Assembly (NCBI GenBank): GCA_023228185.1
Contig: JALOBQ010000005.1
Span: 1-25,278 of the forward strand
DNA: 25,278 nucleotides
Direction: 5' to 3'
DNA from: Candidatus Omnitrophota bacterium
GTDB taxonomy: Bacteria; Omnitrophota; Gorgyraeia; Gygaellales; Profunditerraquicolaceae
Positions 25,001 to 25,278 of the stretch are shown one piece after another (the first letter of the stretch is position 1; every line of letters begins with the position of its first letter). The notes under the pieces were generated by a model. The model had not been told where the DNA came from, did not search any database, and was given only the letters and a program-made list of their open reading frames with translations. Both the position numbers and the translations under genes were made by a program.

Positions 25001-25278
25001 TGAAAAATACGGCCTTTCTTCTAATGATGTTGCAATGTTGTCTGGCCGAGTAGTGTCTATTGCTTTCAAGGCAACTAATAATGAAGATTTTCGTGATGAT
25101 GTTGAGTTATTATGGCAAGATAGAGATACTGCCAGCTCGCCAGTATCGGTAAAAAATATGGATAAAGGCGGTATCGATTTCCGCGCTCTGCCGATGACGA
25201 TTCAGCCAATGGGAAGTTTCCAAAAATTAACTTTCTCTTTGCCTGCCGCAAGCTCACTTGCGCAGATCAATATCAGCA
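19032..25278 (+). CDS. Giant exported multidomain protein with transaldolase and phosphoglucomutase domains (3' end beyond window)
   Basis: I read this frame codon by codon: no stop in 2082 codons up to the window edge. The ATG at 19032 has AAGGAG eight bases upstream. Residues 1-28 form a signal peptide (basic start, core IISLFLSFILFF, cut after GFA). Modules follow: an N-terminal helical domain (about 30-355), a beta-rich segment (405-549), transaldolase (about 570-945), a phosphoglucomutase-like domain (about 1000-1570), an 80-residue linker module, two modules of unknown type (1664-1916, 1919-2034) and a segment starting GGIDFRALP (near 2045). Nine SSP-[V/I/L] motifs (starting at residues 360, 369, 403, 550, 959, 1580, 1662, 1917, 2035) fall at or near the boundaries. 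The N-terminal domain (LRQVYYSLILARW) resembles, from memory, exported Omnitrophota proteins. Role unknown: surface enzyme chain, polyprotein or adhesin are all possible. Confidence 0.93.
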   Translation, partial: MASKAKFPRKIISLFLSFILFFTQTGFAQVASVELNLTSHFAKFSSNFAQEKFRLPHLRYFSYDNSSNNIQMLLDKGDLKGLKDLKLQESGKQLLKYFLIGVTLPDDNFWVNLRPDSKDNIIPDLLAKTDIGKIFLETDVQLKKDTAAFTAPNTVLGKLYWDKLYQKAAQIYGTQNVNIPTLTRPWIVPGEIIIREAEGSSAYIYKATLKVMLEQDHLQGSTTYNFSDIRAKELNEYSSQLIRELILPELTKKVNNSKDYAALRQVYYSLILARWFKSRFYGKGGLYASYINKSNLKDLTSNQTWSKDTYFKQYQSSFKNGEYNLQTNVSAVSGQSIRSYFSGGIELGPNMNIITQNKQSSPIAGFTGSSPVFMNAATKNGLVPFSGVVKINNPISITPGISSSPVSFQDSSIKIDIKGAELLGGLTTKHDFKYSLYNPNIISSSLILNSLSKEFFDGNARIAVYRTFDYGNLERKLLFEIRSEKGLIWVAGPDIYRFSSDEWIYKVGNISIKIFYDSVHRTLTLAAADSIVLQHISENFQVFLEPISASSPLNIQPVSSLRVYSDINQRIWLDGLTFEMLLSGEFENLVRTHGINGVTTNPSLIKAYLSDPRVMDKAKELASQGLDRKTIYYQLVSELAKTALGIFEKAGVKNAKFSVELNPAVNNTDVAQALKEALLWTNIDPEHMMIKVALSSDENGVDNQIGYQIVEAVISRGRNVNVTLIFTPTQYYKVVDAYIRGLQRGLINVKSGKLSKEEFNRVYSVASFFISRWDVYFEENKLVPKNSHGKVANAIAIEAYNKIFKDAFSDNNPSWKELKADAAALGLKIKPQEFLLASTGSKGADLLKKGIIDESIAADYPAGIYVHPLQGPFVVNTLPYGTIKHLIEKGVAKNKDGSIAKTIESGYASSRQTIGLILESNADITQIGAILLKNATTAFSNDYNSVQNSLDNVVNGTVSSPVVLTEQKGSFTYKEEPIVSGQLPQEVLDLYSDPIILEVLSKNSSIKNIRKIGLDPSMAKYVKYGTSGDRDVIYDEDPTVVSRFNVQRVLRDAQGIASYYKANKLNGPVRIGYETRLMAREYAYLTAAVLAANGIKVKLPANAVPLPSLAFSVVDSQETNDPDAGGIMITASHNPWQWLGIKWLLSNGGAAPATVTEPLQKITREITEASVISVSEALNKSLIDMVDYKQDYINYILNNIPVDAKIALKKWGSKENNKVISNPVQGGAIGYVPQILQNLGIKYEEKNNTIDRMFGGSDKRGPNPDYAPDFDKNIAQAYKEGKNVIEIMQDVDADRFGVRDVNGIRYTANELIPMYKWFLRTKGYKGAIGKTIPTSDFSNAVDKYWGDKTLEVDTGFKNLVDPLESGEYIVVGEESAHVGIGIWKKSKDDGIAVGLLAAWIVAETGKSLTEYKKEIESTIGAHFKYRRIDTPYKGARKFEGAQMLELINLGEAAGVVKRNNGEFEFVYKGNEDKFINLPIINEKIIPVANRYGGLSKVLICYDPLSEKSSGYKMVFADNSVVTVRVSGTGEPVIRTYLEIVTPCTKETWDKIDAGSDARWQELADRAREVIGIYSIENGSSSPIGYSNINNLNLNKSMFFNMLWEATPGSVIDAEKVKEKFQLKDQDIKSVILHIDQLKDSEETIYLKKGKIYIPKAEDVFSSSPVETESIKVSQALNDTFAKELLVWKSVNGFPIWDPFIEGLSSLDPALAYGAALNRKELIKLANNTVIKLVEKYRLNEKEAVSLINALANKLKLAGAEIQNKSAITSIRAYNDPAQNTVAQVKAVKIIQMPKNKHIISMRAKDASGLLRDLKVDFTLGAEDIENNSIEVGGKPMLLSQAVKISLEKIVLDNIAKGRDSFTSKEALGLMFYGQENVYLNYGIDKTNANTYELTGNVYGGAGESSLISSLEATVTISSPVKEKIVTWNEIIVGLKNLTGVSENKVLIFAKILSNELRDANQRIKGNELSPEEFVLIASTVISSLEEDGIYEKYGLSSNDVAMLSGRVVSIAFKATNNEDFRDDVELLWQDRDTASSPVSVKNMDKGGIDFRALPMTIQPMGSFQKLTFSLPAASSLAQINIS
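20751..21890 (+). other. Transaldolase domain within the giant protein
   Basis: Residues 574 to about 953. It resembles the actinobacterial/cyanobacterial transaldolase type: LDGLTFEMLLSGE with D574, GVTTNPSLI with N601, FSVELNP, Schiff-base lysine K691 in MMIKVALSS, VNVTLIFTPTQYYKVVDAY, SVASFFISRWD, LASTGSKG and the closing VNTLPYGT. The core is about 370 residues, the normal length of the free enzyme, so it looks complete. It normally moves dihydroxyacetone units between sugar phosphates in the cytosol. Confidence 0.88.
22029..23741 (+). other. Phosphoglucomutase/phosphomannomutase-like domain within the giant protein
   Basis: Residues about 1000-1570. All four functional loops are present: the N-terminal YGTSGDRD (1024-1031), the phosphoserine loop ITASHNP with S1132, the metal loop DVDADR (1290-1295), the sugar-binding GEESAH (1372-1377), and the phosphate-binding RVSGTGEP starting at R1524. 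The NGGAAPATVTEPLQ segment after the serine loop favours the phosphoglucomutase branch. SSP motifs at 959 and 1580 flank it. Confidence 0.88.

Noticed and set aside
19032..25278. The giant frame might be two or more genes or contain a frameshift
   Set aside because: I read the frame codon by codon without a stop, and domain matches continue in the same frame across each SSP motif. No internal start with a good ribosome-binding site at a domain edge was noticed.
1..25278. CRISPR arrays, insertion-sequence transposases, integrases or phage genes
   Set aside because: No regularly spaced repeats of CRISPR size and no transposase or integrase motifs were seen on either strand.

Overview
The window looks like a chromosome segment of an uncultured, Gram-negative-type bacterium, most likely a member of the candidate phylum Omnitrophota (OP3). 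That assignment is an inference. It rests on the very large exported protein at the right end, whose modules are separated by Ser-Ser-Pro linkers, and on the unusual gene mix to its left. Nothing in the window proves the lineage.

Left flank (1-2310): a left-truncated tRNA-Tyr, a 7-bp-periodic repeat array and tRNA-Gly(TCC). Then come a methanogen-type thymidylate synthase homologue and gpsA. tRNA-Pro(GGG) follows; it has a potentially switching leader hairpin, and an exact 18-bp copy of its 3' end lies 107 bp downstream, with an inverted-repeat element between the copies. None of the three tRNAs encodes CCA.

Central cluster (2309-16679): twelve plus-strand genes packed with overlaps or gaps of no more than about 31 bp, apparently one long operon. 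The order is a PilZ protein, homoserine dehydrogenase, threonine synthase, stand-alone CoaB, a phosphoglycerate-mutase-like protein proposed to be the missing homoserine kinase, aspartate kinase (with a strong internal ribosome-binding site for a beta subunit), citramalate synthase, valyl-tRNA synthetase, NadC, UvrB, CoaX and a small exported protein of unknown function. Hom, ThrC, the kinase candidate and LysC cover much of aspartate-to-threonine synthesis. CimA opens a threonine-independent isoleucine route, and ValS uses a branched-chain product. CoaB and CoaX are two CoA-pathway steps, and NadC is an NAD-pathway step. valS carries two in-frame arrays of 7-bp-periodic repeat DNA.

Heat-shock unit (16680-18841): a consensus promoter overlapping a perfect CIRCE operator, then groES, groEL and a 16-bp perfect hairpin as terminator.

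Right end (18842-25278): a promoter, a structured 5' leader and a reading frame with no stop from 19032 to the window edge (at least 2082 codons). It starts with a signal peptide. It contains an N-terminal module, a complete transaldolase domain and a complete phosphoglucomutase-like domain, both with key catalytic motifs, followed by several unrecognised modules. Nine SSP-[V/I/L] motifs sit at or near the module boundaries. An exported chain of sugar-phosphate enzymes is the most unusual content here.
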